24,648 nt of DNA from Desulfobacteraceae bacterium (GTDB lineage Bacteria > Desulfobacterota > DSM-4660 > Desulfatiglandales > Desulfatiglandaceae), in assembly GCA_020349865.1 (NCBI GenBank), contig CP070700.1, forward strand, positions 2,831,416 through 2,856,063. The letters run 5' to 3'. Within the stretch, counting starts at the first letter, position 1. The number at the start of each line of letters is the position of its first letter. The translations under genes were made by a program, and so were the position numbers. Shown one piece after another: positions 14,323 to 23,114 of the stretch. A model generated the notes under the pieces. It was given only the letters and a program-made list of their open reading frames with translations, did no database searches and was not told the origin of the DNA.

Positions 14323-15615
14323 TCAGTACATCGATAAGTCAAGTATTTCAGGAACAAACGTTGAAAGTGCCGGGATAAATGTGATGAACATCAAAGCAAT
14401 AATCAGGGCGAAAAAAAACTTTAGAGAATATACTATGATATCTTTCATAGGGACATCGGTAATAGCCCCCATAATATAAAGAGCCATCCCCATAGGAGGG
14501 GTGATCATTCCAATCATGAGATTGAAAACTACCATAATACCGAATTGGATGGGATTAACCCCAAGCTCATTGGCCATAGGTGAAAGAAGAGGCACAATGA
14601 TCAACATGGCCGGTATTTGCTCCAATAAGGCACCAATAATAAGAAGGAACACATTGATGATCAAGAGGACAAGGTATTTATTTGAAGTTATGGAAAGGAG
14701 GGCCTCGGATATCAGGATTGCCGTCCTCTCCGTTGTCATGATCCAGACAAAAGCGGTCGCGGTGGCAATGATAAACATGATGACCCCGGATGACTTGGCC
14801 GAGGCGATCAAAATTTGAGGTAAATCCTTAATAAAGGCCTTTCCCCGATAAAATAGGCTAAGAACAAATGTATAGAGACATGCGATAATGCCTGTCTCGG
14901 TTGGTGTAGCCAGGCCGCTCAATATGCTCCATAGAAGAAGGACCGGGAGAAGTATTACAAAAAAATTGACAACAAAACTACGACTGGCACGCCGCAAGTT
15001 AAGTCTATGTAGTGCGGGGCTGGTGACTTTTCCACGGGCTACTTCATAATAGATATATGCCATAAGGATAAGACCTGTCATAATCCCAGGTACAAGACCG
15101 GCAAACCAGAGCGCTGCGATGGACAGTTCCGCAATGTGGCCATATATGATCAGCATGATGCTGGGGGGGATTATTGGGCCCAGCATACAGGAAGCTGCGG
15201 TGACCCCGACAGCGAATCTCTTATCGTAACCTGCCTCCGTCATGACCTTTATTTCTACCAGACCCAAGCCCGATGCATCAGCCACGGCTGCCCCGGAAAT
15301 GCCGGCAAAAATCATACTGGCCAGCACGTTTGCATGGGCCATTCCCCCTTTGATCCATCCCACCAGTTCATTTGCAAACTTGAAAAGGCGTTCGGCAATA
15401 CCACCAAAATTCATGATCTGGGCTGCCAAGATATAGAACGGGACTGCCAATAGGACCCAACTCTGTATGCCGGCCACCATTTTCTGTGGCAGCACGCAAC
15501 CCGAAATTCCCATAATTGTCAAACCAATGGCGGATGCCAGCCCCATAGAAATGGATATGGGAATATTGAGTAAAATAAACGCAATAAAGAGTCCAAGAAC
15601 AAGGAATCCTATCAT
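14323..15615 (-). CDS. dctM: TRAP transporter large permease (DctM type)
   Basis: This is the main sodium-coupled channel subunit of a TRAP uptake system, 430 aa with about 11-13 membrane helices. Family patterns are clear: IPISISMGLASAIGL near the N-terminus, MNFGGIAERLFKFANELVGW, GISGAAVADASGLG near residue 106, and GPIIPPSIMLIIYGHI near 150. In the second half are EQIPAMLIIVPLLSP and GMITPPMGMALYIMGAI. AGAAGG lies 8 bases before the ATG. The gene lies between the binding-protein and small-permease genes, so a full tripartite importer is encoded. Substrate specificity resides in the binding protein and is not shown here. Confidence 0.95.
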   Translation of the reverse strand: MIGFLVLGLFIAFILLNIPISISMGLASAIGLTIMGISGCVLPQKMVAGIQSWVLLAVPFYILAAQIMNFGGIAERLFKFANELVGWIKGGMAHANVLASMIFAGISGAAVADASGLGLVEIKVMTEAGYDKRFAVGVTAASCMLGPIIPPSIMLIIYGHIAELSIAALWFAGLVPGIMTGLILMAYIYYEVARGKVTSPALHRLNLRRASRSFVVNFFVILLPVLLLWSILSGLATPTETGIIACLYTFVLSLFYRGKAFIKDLPQILIASAKSSGVIMFIIATATAFVWIMTTERTAILISEALLSITSNKYLVLLIINVFLLIIGALLEQIPAMLIIVPLLSPMANELGVNPIQFGIMVVFNLMIGMITPPMGMALYIMGAITDVPMKDIIVYSLKFFFALIIALMFITFIPALSTFVPEILDLSMY

Positions 15616-15699
15616 TATAAAGCCTTCTGTGCACCTATAAGGCGGGGAGACAAACGTAAAGGTTTTTCTCGCCCTTCTGGGTTGCCTCCCCGAAATCCC

Positions 15700-16719
15700 T
15701 TACTTCACTTTTTCAACTTTTTTGACCCATTCTTCTTCAGCAAGACCGTCTTTAATTAGCTGGGGCAGTATTTTGTTTCGAAATACATCTACAAAGGGCT
15801 GTCGATTGACTCTGATATAGAAAGCATTATGGACTTTGAGTAATTTATTCTGGATTGTGTCTTCTACCCTGGTTCGGGCCTGCTCATTGTACCATTCACC
15901 AGCCTTAGCTGCCCCATCCACGAGGACTTTCTGCTCCTCAGGGCTCAAGCCCTGCCAGGTCTTCTCGTTGATTGTAATAAGCTCGAGCTGTGGATACTGC
16001 TGTAATTCAGTGATATATTTGGTGACTTCAGAAAATTTTTGCGGGAATACCAGATCAAAGGGTGATGTGATGGCCTCGACCACACCTTGCTTTAAGGCCA
16101 TGTAAGCCTCTGCAAAGTCGATGGTGTGAATCTTGGCGCCAAGTCCGGCCCAGGATTTCTGGATCATTTGCGCAGGCCACAACCGGAGCCGCAGTCCCTC
16201 TATGTCCTTGGGAGTAAAGATTGGTTTCTTGGAGCAGATAACCCGGAAAGGCCCCCTGTGCCATTTGGTTTCCAGGTTAATAAATCTCTGGTTTGCCTTC
16301 TTAATGAGTTGAACCATTAACTCTTTTCCAAGAACCTGGTCAACCCAGCGATGAAAATGCTCCCGATCATTAAAAAGGAATGGGATAGTGGCCACCCCAA
16401 TCTCTTTGGCATGGGCCGCAAACCAGGTCTGGCTCCCGAGAAACATGTCCTGCGTGCCCATTTTTACCCCTTCAACCTGGTCAGGTGCATGGCCAAGTTG
16501 TTCAGTAGGAAAGACCTCTATCTTCAGAGAACCATTGGATTTCTTTTCCACATAGGGTTTGAACACCTGGACTAGGGCTTGGTTCTGGTTGGAACCAGGG
16601 GCCAAAATATGCCCGATCTTTAAGGTCTTGGCTGATACAATGCAGGGAGAAAAGGCGAGTCCCGCTACCACGAGACCGCACACCAAAGCTACAAAAACGA
16701 ATCGTTTACCTGTAAACAT
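15700..16719 (-). CDS. dctP: TRAP transporter periplasmic substrate-binding protein (DctP family)
   Basis: A Sec signal peptide is evident (residues 1-30, hydrophobic core VFVALVCGLVVAGLAF, likely cleaved after VSA). The mature part starts TLKIGHILAPGSNQNQA and contains the typical GSLKIEVFPTEQLG. GLRLRLWPAQM carries R177 and R179, where the family's conserved carboxylate-binding arginine lies. GAKIHTIDFAEAYMALKQGV followed by VEAI is also characteristic. Presence of that arginine suggests a substrate with a carboxylate, in line with an amino-acid-like compound. AAGGAGGAG precedes the ATG. The 146-bp gap upstream holds an 8-bp hairpin. Substrate is unknown, but genomic context suggests an N-methylated or hydantoin-derived acid. 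Confidence 0.94.
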   Translation of the reverse strand: MFTGKRFVFVALVCGLVVAGLAFSPCIVSAKTLKIGHILAPGSNQNQALVQVFKPYVEKKSNGSLKIEVFPTEQLGHAPDQVEGVKMGTQDMFLGSQTWFAAHAKEIGVATIPFLFNDREHFHRWVDQVLGKELMVQLIKKANQRFINLETKWHRGPFRVICSKKPIFTPKDIEGLRLRLWPAQMIQKSWAGLGAKIHTIDFAEAYMALKQGVVEAITSPFDLVFPQKFSEVTKYITELQQYPQLELITINEKTWQGLSPEEQKVLVDGAAKAGEWYNEQARTRVEDTIQNKLLKVHNAFYIRVNRQPFVDVFRNKILPQLIKDGLAEEEWVKKVEKVK

Positions 16720-16760
16720 GTCTTCTCCTCCTTGTTTTCTTTGAACTTTGTCACATCCTG

Positions 16761-16789
16761 ATCTCTATCGCCTTACAAATTATAGAGAT
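16761..16789 (-). repeat. 8-bp hairpin in the leader of dctP
   Basis: ATCTCTAT (16761-16768) and ATAGAGAT (16782-16789) are exact reverse complements across a 13-base loop, about 40 bases before the dctP start on the minus strand. There is no U-tract. It may be an mRNA-stabilising hairpin that raises binding-protein expression relative to the upstream genes, or an operator. Confidence 0.4.
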
Positions 16790-16865
16790 ACCCCCCAACC
16801 AATGCTCATATCACCTCCCTTATCTTGGCATATTCAAAAGACTATTTAGCCAGCCTTTCACCGAT

Positions 16866-17666
16866 TTAGTAGTAAGCCTGCTCCGGTGACAGGTTCTCCT
16901 TCATGAATTTGCGAAGTCTCTTTGTCTCATCAATCGGGGGCTTTCTCCAAAGCCCTGCGCGGCTCACAGCAGGGTAGCCTGCCAGCTTGCAGAGGTCAAC
17001 CATCATCTCGGCCTGTTTGAAAGCTACAATCATGGGATCAATCACCGGAACACCGATGACCTCCACCGGATCTTTTTCAAAGACCTTGGTGAAAATAGAG
17101 CCGATGATGGTGCACCCAGGTATGATCACTTCGGCCTGATCTTCTTCCACGCATTTTTTGCTAACCTCGACCACCCTTCTGGCAATCTCTTCAGTCGGTG
17201 TGATTTCCGGGTAGAGATCGCAGGCCGTGATGCCGATCCATCTGAGAGAGGCCACCTTGGAACGTACGCCATAGAGATCAACCAACCGCATATCGATACC
17301 ACCCACCGTCATAGGATCTGTAGAAACCACACTGAAACGCTTTCCCATCATACAGGCTACATGGGCCGCGGATTCAAATGTGGCCGTAACAGGAATGTCC
17401 ACAATAGAGCGGGCTTCGAGTAGCCCTGGGTCCAGCATGCAAGAAAGAACAGCAGCATCATAACCCTGCTGTTCCGCCTTGATAATCCGTTCTACAGCGG
17501 CATTAATGCATTTGAGTGTGTTATAAATATATGTATTGTAATTTAAGGGGAAAACGCTCTCCAGGCATTCAAAATCGAATTCTGTATCGGATCTCGCAAC
17601 CTTCTCAAGGTTTTCTCTGCCAAAGGGCTCCGTTTTACCGAAAGGTGATAATACCAAGATTCTCAT
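16866..17666 (-). CDS. Hydantoin / Asp-Glu racemase-family protein
   Basis: This is a cofactor-independent racemase or isomerase fold with two catalytic cysteines. C76 in AAVLSCMLDPGL and C185 in IIPGCTIIGS sit where hydantoin racemases have their pair. The start at 17666 (MRILVLSPFG) is chosen over the longer frame because GGAGG lies 7 bases upstream of it; the resulting 266 aa is close to family length. The neighbouring hydantoinase genes make hydantoin racemization the likeliest job, so that both enantiomers of a 5-substituted hydantoin can be used. Related folds include aspartate and glutamate racemases, maleate isomerase and arylmalonate decarboxylase, so the exact reaction is inferred from context. 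Confidence 0.85.
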   Translation of the reverse strand: MRILVLSPFGKTEPFGRENLEKVARSDTEFDFECLESVFPLNYNTYIYNTLKCINAAVERIIKAEQQGYDAAVLSCMLDPGLLEARSIVDIPVTATFESAAHVACMMGKRFSVVSTDPMTVGGIDMRLVDLYGVRSKVASLRWIGITACDLYPEITPTEEIARRVVEVSKKCVEEDQAEVIIPGCTIIGSIFTKVFEKDPVEVIGVPVIDPMIVAFKQAEMMVDLCKLAGYPAVSRAGLWRKPPIDETKRLRKFMKENLSPEQAYY

Positions 17667-17720
17667 GATGTAACCTCCGATGTCTAAAGGTAAACAATTT
17701 ATCAACTGTCAAAGAAAGAC

Positions 17721-19457
17721 CTATTCCGAACGACCCTGTTCTCTCAAGAGATCCGTGGCCTCTTTATCCACTTCTCCTGTCCCCTGATTGATGACTACGC
17801 CATACTCATCTCTGGCCCTGGTAGGATTGACGAGGCCCTCCTCGATATCACGGGAAACATCCTGGTGTGTTCTCTCAAAAGGGTCCCCGAAACCACCGCC
17901 CCCCGCAGTTCTCAAAACAATGCGGGTTCCTGGTTCCACTTGTCTGGTCACCTTACTTGGAAGGGGCTTTTTTTCTCCCTCGGGCGAGACCAACCAGCTG
18001 TCCGACCCTCGGCCGGGCTTTCCTCCCATCAGACCCCATGGGCGGATCTTTCGTCTTTCTGTCCCAATGGCGATCGTAGCATGATGGTCAATAATAGTTA
18101 TTTCGCGGGTTAACCCAAGGCCACCACGAAATCTTCCCGGCCCATCTGAATCAGGAACAAGGCCATAACGCTCAACCCTGAGAGGATAGGCAATTTCAAT
18201 GACTTCCGTAGGTGTGTTCATAGTATTGGTCATATGGACATGAACACCATCCATGCCGTCCTGGTTGAGCAAGCCTCCTTGTCCTCCCCCATAAGTTTCA
18301 ACATATGAATAATATTCGCCATTTCTTGGATCAACACCTCCGATCGTGAATATGCTCATGCTGCCGGTAGAGGCGGCCGGGACTCGCTCACAGATCGTCT
18401 TTGAAAGTGCGCCAAGAATGACCTCTGTAATCCTCTGTGAGGTATTTATATTGGCATTTGAGACCGGAGCCGGAAACTTCGGATTGACCAGCGTGCCTAA
18501 GGGAGTTTTGACCTCAACAGGCCGGAAAGTCCCTGCGCTTGAAGGAAGCTCCGGGTCAATGGCAGACTTCAGGGCATAATAGACACATGCCAGAGTAACG
18601 GCACGGGTACAATTGACCGAACCTTTGGCCTGGGAGTCTGTTCCTGTAAAATCCACCAGTAGTCGGTCGTTTTCGATGGTGAGGGTCGCTCTGATTTTCA
18701 AGAGATTATCAGTAAGACCGTCTCCTTCAAGACAGTCTTCAAAGGAAAAAGTTCCTTTGGGCAACTTTTCTATACTGGTTACCATCCTGCGTTCAGCATA
18801 ATCCATAATTCCATTCATATAAAAACTGACCATGTCCGGGCCATATTTAGATATGATTTCTCTTATACGACGTTCACCCACATTATTGGCAGCCAACTGG
18901 GCCTGGAAGTCACCTTGGGTCTCATAACTTGTTCGCACGTTATTGGTAATTATACCCATGATTTCCTCATTTATCTCGCCGCGCCTACAGAACTTTACAG
19001 GAGGAATACGGAGGCCTTCCTGAAAGATTTCCGTGGAAATAGTCGGCATTCCGCCCGGAACAATACCGCCTATGTCAACATGGTGGGCAAGATTGGCCAG
19101 CAGGGCAATACATTTCCCCTCAATGAAAACAGGAGTAATCATGACAATATCGGGGAGGTGTGAACCACTTATGTAAGGATCATTGGTGATTACCGCATCG
19201 CCTGGTTCTAGACGCTCAATGGGAAATTTTTCCAGGGTCTTTTTAACTACCGATACCATCAAACCCAGGTGAAGTGGGATATGTTCGGCTTGGGAGACTA
19301 ATTCCCCAGCCCCGGTATAAATGGCTGTGGAACAATCTCTTCGATCTTTGATATTGGGAGAAAGGGCCGTTCTAATCAGGGCCGCACCCATCTCTTCGGC
19401 AACAGACTGAAAGGCGTTTCTCATGACTTCCAAAGTAATGGGATCTATTTGACTCAT
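17721..19457 (-). CDS. hyuB: Hydantoinase B / oxoprolinase family subunit (HyuB)
   Basis: This is the second subunit of the ATP-dependent hydantoinase/oxoprolinase type enzyme that opens a cyclic amide such as N-methylhydantoin or 5-oxoproline. The 578-aa protein begins IDPITLEVMRNAFQSVAEEM. It contains NDPYISGSHLPDIVMITPVF near residue 91, GGGQGGLLNQDGMDGVHVHM with the following TNTMNTPTEVIE segment, and ends with RTAGGGGFGDPFER, all standard for HyuB. The gene starts 2 bases after the hyuA stop with only a weak ribosome binding site, so translation is probably coupled. Relatives with the same fold carboxylate acetone or acetophenone; those usually carry additional subunits not seen here. 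Racemase next door supports the hydantoin reading. Confidence 0.92.
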   Translation of the reverse strand: MSQIDPITLEVMRNAFQSVAEEMGAALIRTALSPNIKDRRDCSTAIYTGAGELVSQAEHIPLHLGLMVSVVKKTLEKFPIERLEPGDAVITNDPYISGSHLPDIVMITPVFIEGKCIALLANLAHHVDIGGIVPGGMPTISTEIFQEGLRIPPVKFCRRGEINEEIMGIITNNVRTSYETQGDFQAQLAANNVGERRIREIISKYGPDMVSFYMNGIMDYAERRMVTSIEKLPKGTFSFEDCLEGDGLTDNLLKIRATLTIENDRLLVDFTGTDSQAKGSVNCTRAVTLACVYYALKSAIDPELPSSAGTFRPVEVKTPLGTLVNPKFPAPVSNANINTSQRITEVILGALSKTICERVPAASTGSMSIFTIGGVDPRNGEYYSYVETYGGGQGGLLNQDGMDGVHVHMTNTMNTPTEVIEIAYPLRVERYGLVPDSDGPGRFRGGLGLTREITIIDHHATIAIGTERRKIRPWGLMGGKPGRGSDSWLVSPEGEKKPLPSKVTRQVEPGTRIVLRTAGGGGFGDPFERTHQDVSRDIEEGLVNPTRARDEYGVVINQGTGEVDKEATDLLREQGRSE

Positions 19458-19459
19458 TT

Positions 19460-21520
19460 TTACTCTCGTTGGCTGGTTATTAGCAGGTTACCATATGAAT
19501 CTGTCACGGCCTGGTAGTTCGGAAAAATTACAATCGTGGAATCCAGTTGTTCAACAATAGCAGGCCCCAAAACCTGTTGGCCCTTGTGCAGATGGTCCCG
19601 TTTATAGATAGCCGTTTTGAGAGGTGACGTTCCTTCAAAGAATACCTCCCGATAATCAATGGGTTCAAGCGCTTTTTCTCCCTTGGAAATAGTTTTAGCA
19701 GGCTGCATTTCAGGGAGTTTGCCAAGAGCTACCAGTCTCAGGTTGACAAATTCTACGGGTTCATTCCTTCTGGCATAACCATAATTTCTTTCATGTTGGG
19801 CGTGAAAACTTTCGGCAACCAATGAAATATCTTTTGTAGTTAACGTACCATTTTTCAGGGGTACTTGTAATTCATATGCCTGTCGGACATATCTAAGGTC
19901 AGCATAACGATTCATAATAATGGACTGATCTGAAAACCCCTCATCACTTAGTTGATGAATGCCCTGTTTTTCCATATGCTGATATATTGATTGAAGCCTT
20001 TTCGCATCCACCTTATTAGATACTGCTATATAGGTTTGGACATAATCATGCCTTACATCGGCCGAAAGCATACCAAAGGCAGAGGCGATTCCAGGATATT
20101 GAGGAATGATAATATTTGTCATGTTCAGGGCCTGGGCGAGTTCTACCGCATGCAAGGGCCCGGCCCCACCAAAGGCCACCAAAGAGAATTCCCTCGGATC
20201 ATAACCCTTTTCCACTGAAACCCTTCTGATCCCTCGAATCATATTAGCATTGATTACAGCAATGATACCCTCGGCAGCCCTTTCTACATCTATCCCCAGG
20301 GGACGGGCAATCTTTTCATCTATCACTTTCCTGGCGCCATCCAGGAAAAGTTTCATCTCTCCCCCCAGTAAGTAGAAGGGATTGATTCTGCCCAGGATGG
20401 CATTGGCATCAGTCACCGTTGGTTCCGTTCCTCCCATACCATAGCATACGGGACCAGGATCGGCGCCAGCGCTCTGGGGACCAACCCTAAGGGCGCCGCC
20501 ACTATCAATCCAGGCGATGCTCCCTCCGCCTGCTCCAATGGTATTGATGTCAATCATGGGAAGCTTTATCGGGTATCCACCAATCTGGCTCTCGGTGGTT
20601 ACGTGCGGTTTCTCTGCCTCTATGAGAGATATATCAGCGCTTGTCCCGCCTATATCGATGGTAATCAAATTGGGTTGCCTGGTCGACCAGGAAATATAAA
20701 CACCGGTGAGTACGCCTCCAGCCGGTCCTGACAAGACCGTTCTGGCACTCATCTCCCGGGCCATCCGCGCAGTAATGACACCCCCATTGGATTGCATGAT
20801 ATAAAGATCTGAAGCGACATCCATTTCTTCCAGCCTGCCCTCCAAATCGGCCACATATTTATTGACCCTGGGCATAACAAAGGCATTGATACAGATGGTA
20901 CTTGCTCGTTCGTACTCTCGAAATTCTGGAAGGACCTCGGATGAGAGCGTTACGTAGGCGTCTGGGTGAATTCTTGAAATAATAGATTTGATCTTTTGCT
21001 CGTGGACGTCATTGGCATAAGAATGAATCAGAGAGACGGCAATGGATTTAATCCCCCTGTTTTTGATTTCATGGACAATAGCCTCTGTTTTTGATTCGTC
21101 AAGATGTCTAAGAACTTCTCCGGTATAAAGTAATCGCTCGGGGACTTCGTAACAGAGCTGTCTCGGTACAATAGGTGTGGGACGTCTGGCCCAGAAATTG
21201 TACAATTCAGGGCGATTCTGCCTTCCAATCTGAAGAACGTCTCCAAATCCTTCGGTAGTGATCAGGGCTGTCTGTGCTCCTTTGTGTTCCAAAAGGGCGT
21301 TTGTTGCCACAGTTGTGCCGTGGAGAATGAACTTCACTTTATCAGCCGAGATTTTTTTCTCAGTTATAAGCTTTTGAATTCCCGTTATCACCGCCAGGGC
21401 AGGATTAGAAGGGGTGGATGGCACCTTTGTAACCACCAGTTTTCCTGATACCTCATCGACCACGCATAAATCAGTGAAGGTACCCCCTGTATCAACCGCC
21501 AATCGAAAACTTTGGTCCAT
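19460..21520 (-). CDS. hyuA: Hydantoinase A / oxoprolinase family subunit, ATP-binding (HyuA)
   Basis: This is the ATPase-fold subunit that activates the cyclic amide by phosphorylation before hydrolysis by HyuB. The N-terminal phosphate-binding motif DTGGTFTD (residues 10-17), LHGTTVATNALLEHKG near 64, LSGPAGGVLTG and the second phosphate motif TIDIGGTSADISLIE near 295 are present. So is the VAFGGAGPLHAVELA stretch near residue 449. At 686 aa the size matches N-methylhydantoinase and hydantoin utilisation protein A. AAAGGA lies 5 bases before the ATG. It directly follows the GntR regulator gene (21-base gap) and is followed 2 bases later by hyuB, so it is the first structural gene of the cluster. 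Confidence 0.93.
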   Translation of the reverse strand: MDQSFRLAVDTGGTFTDLCVVDEVSGKLVVTKVPSTPSNPALAVITGIQKLITEKKISADKVKFILHGTTVATNALLEHKGAQTALITTEGFGDVLQIGRQNRPELYNFWARRPTPIVPRQLCYEVPERLLYTGEVLRHLDESKTEAIVHEIKNRGIKSIAVSLIHSYANDVHEQKIKSIISRIHPDAYVTLSSEVLPEFREYERASTICINAFVMPRVNKYVADLEGRLEEMDVASDLYIMQSNGGVITARMAREMSARTVLSGPAGGVLTGVYISWSTRQPNLITIDIGGTSADISLIEAEKPHVTTESQIGGYPIKLPMIDINTIGAGGGSIAWIDSGGALRVGPQSAGADPGPVCYGMGGTEPTVTDANAILGRINPFYLLGGEMKLFLDGARKVIDEKIARPLGIDVERAAEGIIAVINANMIRGIRRVSVEKGYDPREFSLVAFGGAGPLHAVELAQALNMTNIIIPQYPGIASAFGMLSADVRHDYVQTYIAVSNKVDAKRLQSIYQHMEKQGIHQLSDEGFSDQSIIMNRYADLRYVRQAYELQVPLKNGTLTTKDISLVAESFHAQHERNYGYARRNEPVEFVNLRLVALGKLPEMQPAKTISKGEKALEPIDYREVFFEGTSPLKTAIYKRDHLHKGQQVLGPAIVEQLDSTIVIFPNYQAVTDSYGNLLITSQRE

Positions 21521-21541
21521 GTTATTCCTTTAAGGTCATGC

Positions 21542-22303
21542 CTATCCTTTGGTTAATGCCAAGGGATCTGCACGAACTTCATGTCCCGATTTGACATTGT
21601 CGCTTTCAAGGATAATATCCAAGTTCTCTATGGGAGGACTCATGTAATTAACAATCCGAGAGTAAAAGAGCTGGATATGCTCTGTCACTTTAAGTACAAG
21701 TCCCTGCTCGTCCCTTTTTTTCAGCAGGGCAATGATAGTTTTGTGATCTTCGGTGACCTTCTTAAAGTGCAATTTTAAATCATTAGGAGCCATCTCTTTG
21801 CTGTATGCTAGATAGGCCAGCCTTTGGGCTTGGTTTTGAAGATGATTTAATGAAGAGCAAAGAAATCTATTATCTGTAGCTTCGTGCATGATTCGATGAA
21901 AATGGCTGTTTAACAAAGTCACCTGCAAGTAATCCCGGCTTTTCATTGCCTCTTGAAGGTCTGTATGGGTGTGATGAAGTTTTTCAATATGGTTTTCTTT
22001 AACCCGCTTGGCTGACAGAAAGGCGCAAGGCCGTTGCGAAAACATCATGGCCTCAAATAAGGACTTAACGTCATCAATAGTGATGGGTTTGATAAAAAAT
22101 CCACGCTTCGGCACCGTTTCCACCAGTCCTTCGGCAGTTAGACGAAATAGGGCCTCGCGAATAGGTGTTCGTCCAATGGATAACAACTCCTCAAGTGAGC
22201 TCTCATCCACCTGACTTCCGGGTCTGAGCTCCAAAGTAATGATGCGCTCGTTGATCTTTTGGTATGCCCTCTCGTTGAGAGGCAATTTGTGCAATGTAGG
22301 CAT
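21542..22303 (-). CDS. GntR-family transcriptional regulator (FCD/FadR subfamily)
   Basis: An N-terminal winged helix-turn-helix (about residues 10-75: AYQKINERIITLELRPGSQV, then a recognition region with SIGRTPIREALFRLTAEGLV) is followed by an all-helical FCD ligand-binding domain. In that domain HFHRIMHEATDNRFL supplies metal- or ligand-binding positions. It should sense a carboxylic acid and control the hydantoinase-transport-methyltransferase genes that follow on the same strand. The start given is the ATG at 22303; a TTG at 22312 would add three residues, and neither has a clear ribosome binding site, so a nearly leaderless mRNA is possible. A promoter-like sequence with an overlapping inverted repeat lies just upstream, consistent with autoregulation. 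Confidence 0.92.
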   Translation of the reverse strand: MPTLHKLPLNERAYQKINERIITLELRPGSQVDESSLEELLSIGRTPIREALFRLTAEGLVETVPKRGFFIKPITIDDVKSLFEAMMFSQRPCAFLSAKRVKENHIEKLHHTHTDLQEAMKSRDYLQVTLLNSHFHRIMHEATDNRFLCSSLNHLQNQAQRLAYLAYSKEMAPNDLKLHFKKVTEDHKTIIALLKKRDEQGLVLKVTEHIQLFYSRIVNYMSPPIENLDIILESDNVKSGHEVRADPLALTKG

Positions 22304-22312
22304 AGAAAGCAA

Positions 22313-23114
22313 ATCAGTAAAATATATTGATATTATAAATGAAATATATTTGAAATTATGTCAAGAAAAAAATAAACGATGAAAAAAAATAACAGAATGC
22401 CAAATCGGGAAATTGCCTCAGAAAAAGGAGTCAGCGGGGCCAAAGATACACAAGCGGGGCTTTTCCAGTTACGGTAACGATTCTAAGAAGAGGCTTGTGA
22501 ATAGATGAACAGAAGGGGGCTTTTCTACTCGAAGTTTTGGCTTTGGAAGGCGAGACGAGGCCAGGGTTAATAGGAAGGGGTATAGCGAATCAGAACTGGG
22601 GAGGAAAAAAGTATTGAAAAATTGGATATTTTATGTTTTTATATAAATCATATAAAAGTGGTGGCCAATCTGAAATCGAGAAGACTATCATCCCGTCCTT
22701 AGGAATAGCACTTGCGGAAGATCCTGTTCTGGAGCACTTGAGCTTCTTCAATATGAGGTGCCATTGAAAAGTGGGTTTTTCTCTGGAGAACTTCAAAGAC
22801 CTGTTGCATTAAGTGACATTTCATTTCTTTTTTCCTTAACTTTTTTCCCTTGCTTAAATAAAGAATATATTTAAGACTGGTATTTCATGAAGGGGATTGT
22901 TTTGCAATAAATTGGCAATATTTGCTTTATGTTTGCTTTTAAAATGGGCATCCAAGGGATCCCAGCTGCCCTGCTGAAATCAGTCGTAAGAAGGTTTAAA
23001 AGTAAGGCATACTGAAGCATAGACAAGCTTAGTGGGCCTTTGCGATTGGTTTTAATTAACTGGTTGGGATTAAAAAGGTCACATTCAGTCAAAGACTAGA
23101 AAAAGGAGGAGATC
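22313..23114. other. 802-bp intergenic region between the divergent GntR and ABC-binding-protein genes
   Basis: Apart from the GntR promoter region, no gene is convincing. There is a short plus-strand stretch at about 22662-22760 reading GQSEIEKTIIPSLGIALAED and continuing to a stop after HLSFFNMRCH. It is bounded by stops and could be a decayed gene fragment of unrecognised origin. A 7-bp AT hairpin (TTTATAT at 22638-22644 with ATATAAA at 22650-22656) precedes it. No clear promoter was found for the gene at 23115. Confidence 0.5.
22320..22364 (-). promoter_or_regulatory. Candidate promoter with overlapping inverted repeat upstream of the GntR gene
   Basis: On the minus strand TTGACA (22364-22359) and TATAAT (22337-22332) are both perfect but separated by 21 bases, longer than the usual 16-18. 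AAATATATT (22320-22328) and AATATATTT (22343-22351) form an exact inverted repeat centred on the -10 box. A repressor bound there would block transcription, fitting autoregulation by the GntR protein. The high A+T content makes chance repeats more likely. Confidence 0.4.

Noticed and set aside
22430..22470. AGCGGGGC repeated twice, considered as a start of a repeat array
   Set aside because: Only two copies of 8 bases, with no regular spacing or further copies.
22913..22925. TGGCAATATTTGC as a sigma54 promoter for the binding-protein gene
   Set aside because: The GG and GC elements are 8 bases apart instead of the required 10.
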